Below are positions 1 to 11,030 of a stretch of 64,000 nucleotides of DNA, piece after piece. The notes below the pieces were generated by a model. That model was not told the origin of the DNA. It made no database searches and worked only from the letters and a program-made list of their open reading frames with translations. The number at the start of each line of letters is the position of its first letter. Within the stretch, counting starts at the first letter, position 1. The stretch is from assembly GCA_022747635.1 (NCBI GenBank), contig JAKTNV010000005.1, forward strand, positions 34,382,792 through 34,446,791, written 5' to 3'. Both the position numbers and the translations under genes were made by a program. Source of the DNA: Hetaerina americana (Eukaryota; Arthropoda; Insecta; Odonata; Calopterygidae).

Positions 1-511
1 AGCAGAAGATGACCGCAAGCGGCTTTGGCAAAAGTTTAAAAATTCATCCGCGGGATCGCCCTCTTCCGTGGTTCCCCGCGAAGAGAGGCAAGGGAGTGCG
101 GAGGAGGGAGGCCATGGATGGGGAAGTGGAGGCCAAGAATGTGTACACGGCGATAACAATCCTCTCTCTGCTTAAGGGGGGGAGCAAAGGAGGAGAAATG
201 AAAGAAAAGACGAACGGAGCACGAAGGAAGTCCCTTGCCTAAACACTCCATCCATCTCTATAAGGGCTTCGCTGGCGAATAAGGGGAGTAGTCTGAAGCG
301 GTAGATGGAGGAAGTGTAAATGTTATTTGCCTTCATATAGACTTTTTATTTCAGAGCGTGAGTGCATATTATCACATATAAATACATAATATATGCATAC
401 ACAAACCCATATGCATGTATATATTTATTTATAAGATATACATCTAGGTAGTCTAAAATGTTAGGTAGGTTTTGGATGGATACAAACTTAATACTCTAAT
501 ATATAAGTGTT

Positions 512-515
<4 letters not shown>
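1..515. other. Intergenic, no gene seen
   Basis: The first 330 bases are moderately GC-rich and purine-skewed; the rest is AT-rich and leads into a (TA)n tract. Short open frames are present on both strands but look like composition artefacts, with no recognisable domain. Confidence 0.6.

Positions 516-576
<61 letters not shown>
516..576. repeat. (TA)n microsatellite, 61 bp
   Basis: Uninterrupted TA dinucleotides. It directly abuts the 3' side of the minus-strand LINE relic that follows, an arrangement also seen near 31 kb and 46 kb in this window. Confidence 0.95.
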
Positions 577-578
<2 letters not shown>

Positions 579-580
<2 letters not shown>

Positions 581-713
581 CAACATCTTTCTCCTACCTC
601 TTCCTAGCTTGCTTGCCTAACGCTCTCCCCGCTAGCACAGTCTTGAATATTCCATCGTCTATCCAGATATTTTTTTTCATCCACCTCTCTTGCCTCCGTT
701 GAATGTTTCCCTA
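579..713 (-). pseudogene. LINE 3'-end relic (same family as the LINE at 28.5 kb)
   Basis: Read on the minus strand, this stretch encodes a degenerate copy of the extreme C-terminus of the LINE ORF at 28526-30784. RRQERWMKKN aligns with WRQEKWMKGV of the intact ORF, and DGIFKTVLAGRALGKQARKR aligns with SGMLKTVIEGRMLGKRGKGR. The frame holds in-frame stops at both ends of the match, so it is not functional. Where the last codons and 3' UTR of the LINE should lie, the sequence runs into (TA)n. Inferred to be an old 5'-truncated or fragmented insertion; the homology is visible by eye, but divergence was not computed. Confidence 0.7.
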
Positions 714-822
714 CACCTCTCTCTCTCTCGTCCCTCCTCGCGCCTAGTGTTTCATCAATTTTTGGAATAAAATCAATTCCCTCCCGAACGCCTACTGTAT
801 CAGGAATACTGAAAGAGAAGGG

Positions 823-1032
823 GTAGACTCGATTAAATACTTAGACATTACCCTCACTCACGGTCTCTCCTCGATGAAACATATACGGAGAATATGTGGG
901 CAAGCTAACAAAAACTTAGGATTTATTAGAAGAGTATCGCGGAAATGTGACGAGAAGGTTAAAGAGCAATGTTTTCTTTCGCTCGTTTGGCCTCATTTAG
1001 AATATGCTGCTAGTGCATGGGATCGTCATTAA
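823..1032 (+). pseudogene. LINE reverse transcriptase C-terminal relic (CR1/Jockey-like)
   Basis: A 69-codon open stretch reads VDSIKYLDITLTHGLSSMKH, then a segment containing CGQANKNLGFIRR, then SLVWPHLEYAASAWD, and ends at a TAA. In CR1, Jockey and related non-LTR retrotransposons the region after the RT core carries the pattern YLGV-L...W..HI......A...LGFLRR...........Y..LV.P.LEY....W.P, which this matches closely. The rest of the ORF is missing: no RT catalytic block lies upstream, and downstream frames are broken by stops, although similarity may continue for some tens of bases. This is a different LINE family from the one at 28.5 kb, which has the GAETW-type C-terminus. Confident as a dead fragment; the exact clade is not determined. 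Confidence 0.75.
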
Positions 1033-1402
1033 GTGGGATTGATTGCTGCCGAATTATATCCCGTGCAGCCCAGAGGAGCTAGATAGAGAAGATGTCTCTG
1101 TAGCGATGATGCTAAAAATGTATTATTAGCCCTATCGTACTACGGCAGGAGATATAATGTAAACCAAATGAAGGAAATTAGTAATTATGATTTGTCTTCC
1201 TTTCCATGCATGTACGTATGTAGTATGTCTGTATATGTATAGATAGGCTTGGGTCGGGCAAGAGGTTCTTATAATCCATGATCTGATTCACGGAAGATCC
1301 TCAAATAATGTTGGACAACAACCGACTTCCTGAGGAACTCGCTTAATCAAAGAAGTATCGGGAGTGGAGAGGGCCTGGGAAGAAAGCTTCGCAGGAAGTG
1401 GC
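1033..1402. other. Intergenic, no gene seen
   Basis: Unremarkable sequence between the LINE relic and the SINE. The first part may be the decayed end of the LINE. Confidence 0.5.
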
Positions 1403-1708
1403 GGGGATAGAGATGGTGCGGGGGCTACCGTACTGGCTTCCCACCCAGGGGGCGCGGGTTCAAATCCCGGCAGTGTTGAATATTTTTCAGAGGCATCTCG
1501 ATCCCTACATAAGGTGCTTTGTGGAGGGCACTTTGAGTGAGTACGCCATCCGTCGGATGGGACGTTAAACTGCGGACCTCTTGGCGCCTTTCGTAAACAG
1601 TAGACTAATGCCGACGCCGGGTTTCTCTCCGCCCTTCATCCTTCCATCCCCTTTGGCGCAAATGACCTCAGTAGTCGGTCACCCTTCCTAAAAACTACTA
1701 CTACTAGT
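1403..1708 (+). mobile_element. tRNA-derived SINE, family 1, full-length copy
   Basis: The head contains a perfect RNA polymerase III B-box, GGTTCAAATCC, near 1448-1458, with a looser A-box-like stretch upstream. The body carries GATGGGACGTTAAACTGCGG and a GGCGCCTTTCGTAAACAGTA block. The 3' end is a short (ACT)n tract. The element is bounded by the direct repeat AAGTGGC at 1396-1402 and 1709-1715, consistent with a 7-bp target-site duplication. A truncated copy in the opposite orientation lies at 26732-26951 and shares the body and the (ACT)n end, which confirms a dispersed family. SINEs have no ORF and depend on a partner LINE. Confidence 0.85.
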
Positions 1709-1930
1709 AAGTGGCCCTTCCCTCCTGAGGGCTAAAAAAACGGTGGAAGGCAAGTGGCCATCCGATTGCCAGGCAGGAGTCGTTGGGAGAGGCAAAAAGG
1801 GGGGTAGGGTAGGTAAGAAGATGGAAGGTTGGGAGGACGGCTCTGTGCGAGAAGGGAAATTAAAATTAAGTGTGAGACACCCAATGGGACACCCAATACT
1901 CTACCTCCTGCACTATCAAGACCAAAGGAG
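1709..1930. other. Spacer between two SINEs
   Basis: G-rich, low-complexity spacer with no recognised element. The minus-strand open frame that runs through it into the next SINE is not credible as a gene. Confidence 0.5.
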
Positions 1931-2204
1931 AGTGGGTCGCGGTAGTGCAGGGGGTAGGGCCTTGGACTACTGACCGGAGGGTCCCGGGTTTGAGTCCCGG
2001 ACAAAGTACTCTGGGCACCTGCAGCTCCACCCCAGCTATGCGATTTTTCGGGTACCAGGTCTTCCTGGGAAACCATAACCGGCATAGGGAAAGGAACTGC
2101 CCCCCCTACTCTGACGTGTAAACTTCACAAGCCTCGGCCTTAGTACTAGGTGAACTCTACCACCACCTATCAAACCGACCTTCGGGTTGATTACTGTGTT
2201 TTAC
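1931..2204 (+). mobile_element. tRNA-derived SINE, family 2
   Basis: It begins GTGGGTCGCGGTAG and has an A-box-like GGTAGTGCAGGGGGTAGG and a B-box region GGGTTTGAGTCCCGG near 1985-1999. A body follows with GGTACCAGGTCTTCCTGGGA and an end block AACCGACCTTCGGGTTGATT, which can fold into a small hairpin. It matches the minus-strand copy at 42260-42530 from head to tail, and partly matches the decayed copies at 7352-7590 and 27770-27905. The head resembles a tRNA gene, but no cloverleaf can be completed, so it is not called a tRNA. Confidence 0.85.
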
Positions 2205-4920
2205 CCAATGAGAGAGGAAATAATTATGTATGCCCAAGGAATGAGGGAGTCCATGTTGGTTATTGTTTTAGTTTTAAATGTAGTCTCCATTGCTTTAAAT
2301 GTGGTCGCATTCGACTGTAACCCCTTCGTTGAAAAGAAGTAATCAGAATTTTAATTCCAGAGCGATTTCTCGTTTCATCATGCCCACATTTCAGTTGAAA
2401 AATAAATCTTTCGCAAAAGTTCGACAGTTTAGGCACTTTGTGTTCAATCTGAACTTTGCGGTATAGAATTCCATATTGGCATTTAAAGCTATGTGTACCT
2501 AATGATATTTGGTCAAGAACAGTATCTGTTTGAGTTTACCTTTGCTGTCAGAGGTAATTAGCTACAAATTGTGAGCATTATAGAAGGGAAAGTTTCCGTG
2601 GGCTCAAAAGTACGTTACCACCATTAAAGTGGTTTTACTACTGCATCTAAAAACCGAAGGCCCAGATAAGGTGTCTTCGAAAGATAATAACCCATTTATT
2701 AAATATAAATAAATAAATATATATTTACAGACACACACACTCGTTTATAGGAAATAATTGACCTTAGAGAGCTGAAGAAAACAGATAAGCGTAAAACTCA
2801 CGAACGTAGCTCCTTCGCCAGCATATGAATCCAACAGTTCTGAGTTGATTCGTGAGTTCTACATTTATCTTTCGTCTCCACTTTTTCCATAACATTTATT
2901 TCTTAAACAATGAGTTATACCATTATGTCACCTCAATGCGCTTGTATTTCATACCTGTATACTTCGAATTACCAAATTGAAACATACATTAAGGTAGACC
3001 AGAGTTTTAAGGATTTCAACATTCGACACAACTTCACATGGGCTGTTCCGTGCGTGCGTAGTCTTCAGTCTACTATTCCTGACGGAGAATCGACGGTGAA
3101 GAGAGCTTGACACACACCGTATGACAAGAGTGGCACTTTTAATGTCACGGAGTCAAGCGCACGTCCTTGAGGGAGCATGACCTCATCTCGAGGAATGCGT
3201 GGGAAAACGGCGAGAACGACGAATCACAAAAGGTTTCCCTTCGCGAAACCGGAGGCAAGAAGCGGGCCGAAGCAATAGTAATTAATTGGTGCATTCGAAG
3301 GGGCAGACCAAGATGGTGGGAACCCGATGATGACTCCTCTCCAGTGGCGAGAAGCTGATTGACGGAGAAGAGGAAGGTCGCTATCGCACAGGCACGGAGG
3401 GCTTTGAGAGAACGCGGCAGAGGGAGAGAGGCGTGATGGGGAAGGGAGGAGAAGAGTGGAGTGGAAAGCGAGGAGAGGGCGGGGGTTGAATGGGGGGGGG
3501 AGGGGTGCGGGGGTGGAAGGGCAAAAGGGGCGATTAAGGGGCGTTTCAGCCGCGGACTCGGTTTTGTTTTTTGAAGGGGCTCCCTCAAAGGGGTTATTGG
3601 TCTGCGGCTCACCTCAGAAGATGTTTACAATCTCCTGCCGGGAGTAAATTAATTATGTTTGCGAGGGGATGAGGCAGGAGAGAGGGGGAGCGGTGGCGGT
3701 TGAGGAGGAGAAGGAACTAAGAAGCTGGGCTCCTGGCCGAAGGGATTTGTAAATGATGTGGGGGAGGTGGATGGTGGGGTTTTGGCGGGAAGGGGGGGGG
3801 GACACGGGACTGCAGCAAAACGTGCCGAGTCGCTCGATTTTGGTTCTCAAGTCTCGGTGAAAAGGGAAGCGTCAGCTTACGTCCTCCCGTGCGGTGGGGC
3901 TCCTTTTCTTACGGCTCCTCGCTATTCCCGAAGGATGAAGGGCTGCGCTGCGCGACAAGACCAATTCCCACCCCATCCTCTCAAATGTACCTTACGCGTG
4001 GAATATTGGGCACATCTCAAAAGTAAGTAATTCTCCCGGAAGTTGGAAATCAATTTCAATAGTATTTTTTTGTATTTGCCTTTTTTTAGTACCCTGCAAA
4101 CCGATCGAACTTTGCGAAATTTCAGCAATCCGCAGAAAATAAATTAAAGCTGTGATTTTTTCGCACGTCTTTTTTTAATGGGTTGAAATCCTATTCATTC
4201 ATGAGGCGTTGAACAACGGAGGTGTAAAGTATGAACAAAGAGCGAAAAATGGCTAAGTTATATCACTCACCATCAGGATGAATTTCCTGAGGCGAATGGG
4301 GAGTGAAACAATATAGGGGAAAATGTCCTTTTTCAGATGCACGAGAAATCTCAGCATGATGAATCCATTGCAATTGAATGAAAGACACATGTGTAGTTGC
4401 AAACTTAAGCACCCAAAACTTTACATTGCTATTTTACCGATTGGAGTTAAAATTGTTGGCCTGTCGGTTGAAGAAAAGAAGTCCGACCAACAAACTCCGC
4501 AAAAACTGAACTGCTATTTTAACAGACAAATGCATTCGCTGGACAGCGATGACACTGATGAGAAGAACGATATTTTGCGGCATACTGACCACCTTAGGAC
4601 ATTTTTAACGCCTGCCTAAACTCTATCACACCTAAGTTACTAATTACTGACGATACGAACGAAATATTCAATCGAAGGCGACGTAAATGAATCATCGATG
4701 AAGCTACCCAACGATTTCTCTCCATTCAAGAGCGTCGTGAATTTTCAGTGCGTACACGATCCTCACCGTGCAAATTAACATAAAAGAATCTCAGAGTAGA
4801 TAAAAACCCGATCGATTGCCCGTTTTTTTTCACTGCCACACTTGAATGGTCGCGATCGCGCTCGTGAGAGAAATACATTCAAGAGATGCTCGAGCTACAA
4901 AAACAAATTCCCAGCAGCGG
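2205..4920. other. Intergenic, no gene seen
   Basis: AT-rich from 2205 to about 3120; a purine-rich GC-skewed stretch from about 3150 to 4000 with G runs at 3491-3503 and 3788-3800; then AT-rich again. The 90-98 codon frames at 3758-4030 and 4323-4619 show no known domain and no splice context. Confidence 0.5.
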
Positions 4921-6330
4921 AAGAACTAAAAAAAAATAAATAAACAGCATCCGACGCGATCCGGTTGGAATCCGATAAGGAAAGCAAGCACATGATGAGA
5001 CATCCCGTTCATCGGTTGCCTTGGAAGTGGGGGGATGGGGGTTGGGGGACGCAAGACGGGAGACTTTTTAAGAGCACTCGCTCCCTCATCACCAAAATCT
5101 CGCATTCCAAATAAATATCCCCGCTGAAGGAGAAAAGAGGAAGGGGATGGAGAATGAAAAGAAAGGATGAAATCGAGAAAACGGCGCAGGGAAATCTCCG
5201 CGGGATAAGAGCATCTCTGGGATCTTATTTCCCCTCCCCCCTTCGTGGAAATAAAAGGAAACATAAAAAAACAAAAAAGACTCGAATTCGCGCAACCTCC
5301 TCCTCTTCGTGGATTTCGCCTGCATCCCACCCCAGACACACACAAACACGAACGAGAGCAGACAGTTGGTATTTTGGCGGCATCGGAAAAAATAAAACCC
5401 GGATCAAAATATTAAAAAAAAAGCGCTGAGGAAGGGAGACGAAGGGAAGTGGGTAAGGGGACGAGTGGAGACTCGAGAGAGAGAGATAGTGGGAGCGACG
5501 GTGTATTGACGACGATGATGGCGATTAGAACGATCCTCTCGTGGTTGAAATTACGACCATAACGCATTAAGGCCACTCGAATATCACACTCACACGAGAA
5601 CTGGAAGGCACACGGATACAGAAGCGCAAGCCCCCCCTCGTTCCCCCACACACACGCGAGCCCCCACCACCCTCCGGGAAATGCACTCTCCTCCCTCGTC
5701 TCCCACTCATGACGACCTACCCCATACCCGCCTCCCACCAAAATCAAACCCGTCTCCCAAAGGACTCGCTTCATTTTTTTTATAGGAGGAATCTTACGGA
5801 ACCATAATCACCATCACTGCTATCCCGTTCGGCGAATACTTCCAACGCCATATCCGTACCCTGCTTGGAATTTCATATATCATCATCCGTCGTCCCACCC
5901 ACCCACAGCCTGACGTCCCGTGTCCTCCCCCTCGCGGTTAAAACCGACGGAACGGGAGTGAAGAGATGGTGTGAGAGAGATAGGGGAGAGGAGGAGGAGG
6001 AAGATCCACCCTCCCACCCACCTCCCCGCCACTTCACCCGCTGTATTACCGCCTCGATGTTCCCGGCGATTTGCCCGCCAAACCACCCCTCCTCCCACAA
6101 CTCCGCTTCCCATTCACCGTCTGCAACGCCGCACTCATCCGGTGCCCGCGGCTCGCGCCTACGTTGCATCTGCATTCTACGTGCCCCACGCCCTGGGAAC
6201 CGCCCGACGGCGGTAGGCGCGCCGCAGGACCCGTGGGCGTCAATGGGAGGGAGACTAGGGAATGGGAAAGGTAGGAATTCAGGTGGGTTTAAACAAGGGA
6301 TTGTAATCGGAGTGTGAGGGCGATTTAGCC
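4921..6330. other. GC-rich low-complexity island, no gene supported
   Basis: Runs of purines, then pyrimidines (CCTCCC- and CCACCC-type) between about 5600 and 6250. Frames overlap in all registers, up to 150 codons, which reflects composition. No domain is recognisable. Confidence 0.5.
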
Positions 6331-7351
6331 GATGGCAAGTAAATGAGGTGGTTGTTACCCGTCACTAAAGTAAGAAAATCCGCCCGGATGGAATATATAA
6401 TCTACAGGCTTTGGGAATCACTGCCACTAAGATTACATGCGTCAAGACGATGGGTGGTTTTATTAGAGAAAGGCAAAGACAAGACCCTCTAGCGAAACGT
6501 CTAGATTTGCGTACCGAACAAGATACATCCATGTGTATGAGGATTACCAAAGGACGGTAAATACAATTTTATAACCATAAATTTAATCTTTAAATTAATT
6601 TAATTACATTTTCGCTTGTCCAAACTAATTTGTTTACCCATTCCGTTTATTTTTATCGTCAATTTTTATGGATTTTCACTAATTATATGATATTTTGGAC
6701 AAGTCAAATTCTAGAATCTATCGCTACATGTTGCCCTACAGGCCGATAATAGGGTGTGTGCGGGGGTGATTCCACATCAGGCTTACAACATCAACATTTT
6801 ATTTTGCTTGAATGTCAGTTCAAATTAAAAATGAAAAATGTGTCCGATATTGGAGGTAATCTTAACTACAGCTAAATGCACTGCGGCATATAAGTGCAAA
6901 ATAATTCAATACACATTCAGAACGAGCAGCTAATAACAAAAATAACAATAAAACAGGGGTCAGATGAAACAATGGCATCATTATAGGTTTAATAGAATTT
7001 TCCCCGGAGCGCGAACGGGTGAAGTGATTATGATTACTTATCGTTCGCGAGAATATTGACCATTTAAATTTGCCAGTTCTATGCTTGATAATATGACTTT
7101 TATCGCAGAAAAAATAATGTGGGAAAAGTTAAAAATACACTTCACAAGATTAGAACATCTTATAATAAGAGATATGATAAAATCGGTTTTATTGCTAAAT
7201 ACTACGACCGACAATTTGTATTTTAGGCATTAATTATTTGAAATAAGGATAGTAGTTATATCCGAGGAGATGCGATAGGAGTAAAGACATTTGTTTTGAA
7301 CTCATTCGAAGGCTACCGTGATCCACTTGCATATTTATCTTGAGTAACTTG
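6331..7351. other. AT-rich intergenic, nothing seen
   Basis: No repeat, hairpin or coding segment could be supported here. Confidence 0.5.
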
Positions 7352-7590
7352 GTATACACCACACCGAACTCAGTCTTAAGGGATGTGAAATTCACACGCC
7401 AAAGGTAAAGGGGGCAGTATTTTTCACTGTTCCACAAAGGATTTCCTACGAAGTCGTGGCAGCGAAAGAAATTGGAAAACATTGGTGCGGATACAAAAAG
7501 ACAAACATCCGGGATGCGAACGCGGGGCTCTCCGGACAAGAGCATATAAAAGTTCTTCCCGCTGGGATACTACGGCCCTGGAAATGGAGC
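7352..7590 (-). mobile_element. Decayed SINE, family 2
   Basis: Read against the copy at 42260-42530, several blocks line up in order: GTGAAATTCACAC, an AGGGGGCAGT...CACTGTTCC block, and a tRNA-like head region with GGGATGCGAACGCGGGGCTC followed by CCGCTGGGATACTACGGCCC. The 3' end is missing or unrecognisable, and many substitutions separate it from the better copies, so it is an older insertion. Confidence 0.55.
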
Positions 7591-10299
7591 GGGAAGATTT
7601 GAGCCCCTAGCCCGGAACGATCGCTTAACTTCAGGCGATTGAAACGCACACGTGATTTTGGCGTGACTTACCTACTTGTTACCCCCAAGTAAAAACAATC
7701 GCGCACGTATAGAAAAAAATACCGATCCGACGAAATGATTGGCGAAGAAATAAGTTTATTCCATATCCATGAACACCAACCTGAAAAAAAACTTTATTAC
7801 TTTTTAAAACTACAAACCGAACCCTTTTTAATTGAGTCATAAATTAAATGCTCGTTCCATTTTACGGTGGACGCATTTCAGATGTGAACGCGGGAGCAAA
7901 TGTAAGAGGAACACGCGCTTACTGGCTTATTCACAGGATACGATTCACTCACCGGGCATTCCACCCGGTGGACACGAATACATACCACCATAACGAGGGG
8001 TGTTTCATGGCACGGAATTACCCGATAACTCGGAGCTGAATACCAAGAGCAAAAATGGCCACTAGGATGAAACACGCTGGAAATAAATGACGTGGATGTC
8101 GGCAAAATCGGTCATTTCCTTTTCCGTCACATCTATTCCCACCCTCCGGCCCGCCACCCTCCAGGCTATTCCCTTGCGGTGAAAAAATAATGAAACGGCC
8201 GACAAGAGCCACTGACTAAGCAGTATATATCCCCTTTCCTTTCTCCCCTCCCCCACCCGCTCTCTCACTCTCTTCATCTCCCCACACCGATAACCACTGT
8301 GGCCGTGGGGAGTTTAATCACCGACCGGCTACGCTCCCTTCCTCCGTCCCTCACTCCCGCACACGTTAGCTCTCCTTCGGAGAGCGAGCAGCGATGAAAA
8401 CTCCGAAGAATGAATACAAATCGCTGGCAATTAGCCACCGGAGGCGAGTGGTGCGGCTGCGGCGGAGGGCGGTGGGAACGAGAGAAAAAAAAGAAGACGG
8501 AGTGGGCGAAGAAACGTGGGTATGGGAGGTGAAGGAGTTGTGGGAGGGGCGTGCGGGGGAAGTGCTGTGGTCTTGGGGGAGGAAGGAAGGAAGCCAACGG
8601 GGGGGGGGGGGAAGGGGGGCGTAGTAATATTGGGGGAGGGTGGGCAAGGGGAGCACCAAGCCACCAACACCATTGACGGTCGCAGAAGGCAACGTGAGCA
8701 CCATCGCTCCCCCGAAGGCACCCCCCCCCCTTTCCGCGCGGACCCCTCTTCAGAACACTGGAAGTGAGGGGGGGGAGAGACCTTGGAGTGGTTGAAAGGG
8801 TGGGCTTTACGGAGGGAGGGAGAGGAGGTTTCGAGAAACAATGGCGTTATGTATTAGGGGTGGTGGCGGCGGTATCGAACGTGAGGGAGGGTGGGGCGGG
8901 GAGAGATTCCACTCAAGGGTTTCGTGGGTGGTTGAAGGAGTGGAGGAGGAAGGGTTGATTTCGGGAGTGAATGGCGGGAGTGGGGGATGGAGAATGAACA
9001 TGAATGGAGATAATACGGGGAGTTAAGATTTTTATTTTATTTTTCACCGGCGGCGGTTTCCCTCCGGCAGGGCATTTTAAACAAACCATCTCGGTAAAAG
9101 AGAAAAAAAAGTTTCATTCTACCTTAATTTCCAAAGGCATTTTACTACCAGGATAGCTACGAGCCTTCGTTACACTCAAGTAAAAAAAAGGATATCGGGA
9201 ATCAACGCATGAAAATTAATCTGAAGCGGAAAAGAACGAAATGTAAACACAGGCAACAGGTTCATGGAAATGTCGCATCTGATAAAAATAATGGGTTCTG
9301 CTTTGACTTGAAGGAACCGCCTCGTGGTCAATTAGGCACCCAGTTAATTAAATTGTTCCACCGATAAAAATCAATGCACACGTCTTGTGACGATGATTAA
9401 CAACTTTTGCGACGTGACATGATGGCATGCAACATTTAAAAAATTCAACATCAAGCAACTTCATGGTGAGCACAACAGGGCTTAATTTGATAGCATGAAT
9501 TGTTTCAACATTCATGCATCTTTTTCGATGGAATCGCCTCAAACGTGGAATGCGATATATAATAAGAAATATTGTTGATAAGAAGTGTTAACGTTTGAGC
9601 AGTAACAAGTTAAAAATTAAAAGTTAAAATGAAACGTCACAATTTAATTTTTAAAAGGGATATTAATGTTTCACCAAATCTCACTTGAACCAACTTTATT
9701 AACACTACGAATCACTAAGTTGGTTTGGCTTAACGTGGGAGCAGATAAGCGTATTTCACGCACACTGATACATTTACGTTAAATTATAAATTCCACCATT
9801 CAATAAGCTAAGCGGACTGACTGCAATGTATCCAGGACAAAATAAACATACATTCCCTACACACCACGGCGCGTCGTCACCTTTCCCAGAGGGCAAAGTC
9901 TGAAAAAAGTCTGATTTTACCTTATTTAAAGTAACCTACTTCCTTTCGCTGATTTTTTTAATCATAGATCTGTCCTATCATACTACTTACATCACGATCA
10001 CAACCATTCATTTTTGTGCGTGTGCACTTTAGTTCCTTATGACTCCAAATATTCCTTGTATTCAAAGTATCTCCGGTCACATTACCGTTTAACTTTGTCG
10101 GTCCAAACATTCCTCACAAACCATTCACTGTTTTCTCATTCCCCTGTATGGTGCTTCTCCTACCTGACTTAAGTGTATACGCATACAGACGAAACATGAC
10201 ATCGAAACACATTTATAGTGAGTGAGTTGATTGAATCATTGAAAAAAATGTTCAATTTGGTTGAGCTGATGCACCATACTGAAGAGGGGAGTGATACTA
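7591..10299. other. Intergenic with a GC-rich island at about 8120-9030
   Basis: The island switches from pyrimidine-rich (about 8120-8390) to strongly G- and purine-rich on the plus strand (about 8420-9010), with a 12-G run at 8600-8611 and a CCCCCCCCCC run near 8720. Overlapping frames up to 136 codons are low-complexity. Before and after the island the sequence is AT-rich, with a small 9-bp inverted repeat (AACCAACTT at 9688 and AAGTTGGTT at 9717). Confidence 0.5.
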
Positions 10300-10745
10300 A
10301 AGCAAGCATTCAAGTCATGGAAGAGGATACAAAAAATTAAAACCCAACCAGAATATCCCTACGTCTTCGCGAGAGCTAATGGCTACAGTTGGGAGGTGCA
10401 TGATGAGTCGAGTGGCTGCTTCTCCGGTACACGGGGGATTGATGGAGACATTGGTGGAGGAATGGCGGGGGGGACGAGAAGATTGCTGGGAAAAATCCAA
10501 AGGAGGCAGGAAAGGTCATTTTGATAGGAGACGGGATGTTAGAGACTGTGATAAACGGAAGAATGTCAGGCAAGCGAGGCAGGAGGAGGAAAAGTTATGG
10601 GCATTTTGGAAGGAATGAAGGGAGGTAGAATGCAGGTGAAATTGACGGAGGGTTTATTGTGTCGAGGGGGTATCAGCTTTCGTATTGCTAGGCGATTCTA
10701 AAAAATTTAGGGGTGTTCAGTTTGTGGTTATCCAATACAAGCCTT
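10300..10745 (+). pseudogene. LINE 3'-end relic, copy A of a tandem pair
   Basis: Degenerate copy of the C-terminus of the LINE family at 28.5 kb. QAFKSWKRIQKIK corresponds to EAFEMWVWRRMEKVK; LLGKIQRRQER corresponds to LLGAILWRQEK; ILIGDGMLETVINGRMSGKR corresponds to the SGMLKTVIEGRMLGKR part of the intact protein. Stops and frameshifts break the frame, and about 95 bases at 10345-10438 have no counterpart in the LINE. The segment after the coding homology matches the tail of copy B (GTTTATTGT..., CTAGGCGATTCTAA, TTATCCAATA), showing that both copies keep a 3' UTR. Confidence 0.65.
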
Positions 10746-10784
10746 AAATGGTTGACTAACAAACAATAAATAATTTGTAGGAAA

Positions 10785-11030
10785 GACGGATGCAGAGCAT
10801 TTTGTTAGGCGATGGGATATTGGAAACCATGACGGAGGGGAGACGTTAGGAAGGAGAGGGAGGAAAAAGATAGGTATTTTGGATAGAATTAAGGGAGGTG
10901 GAACGTATGGGAATTTGAAGAAGGGTTTATTGTAGTTTGGGGTGTCATGTTCCATTTTGTTAGGCGAGGCTAAGAAATTTACCACGGTTAAGTTTGTGTT
11001 TATCCAATAACAGCCTCAAAAGGTACATTA
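10785..11030 (+). pseudogene. LINE 3'-end relic, copy B of a tandem pair
   Basis: Reads LLGDGILETMTEGR, then after a frameshift GRKKIGILDRIKGGGTYGNL, matching GRNRIGMLDGMKGGRKYSEM of the LINE at 28.5 kb. The UTR that follows (TTTATTGTAGTTTGG, TTAGGCGAGGCTAAGAAATT, TTATCCAATAACAGCCT) is homologous to that of copy A about 277 bp upstream. Two 3' ends in the same orientation suggest either two insertions or a local duplication. Not functional. Confidence 0.65.

Noticed and set aside
472..702. ORF with a long Tyr-Ile repeat, and similar ones at 25 kb, 31 kb, 46 kb and 58 kb
   Set aside because: Translation of (TA)n microsatellites.
1925..2010. tRNA gene suggested by A- and B-box-like sequences
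   Set aside because: No cloverleaf can be completed, and the sequence is the head of a dispersed SINE.
9688..9725. 9-bp inverted repeat AACCAACTT/AAGTTGGTT
   Set aside because: Too short and with a 20-base loop; expected by chance in AT-rich DNA.
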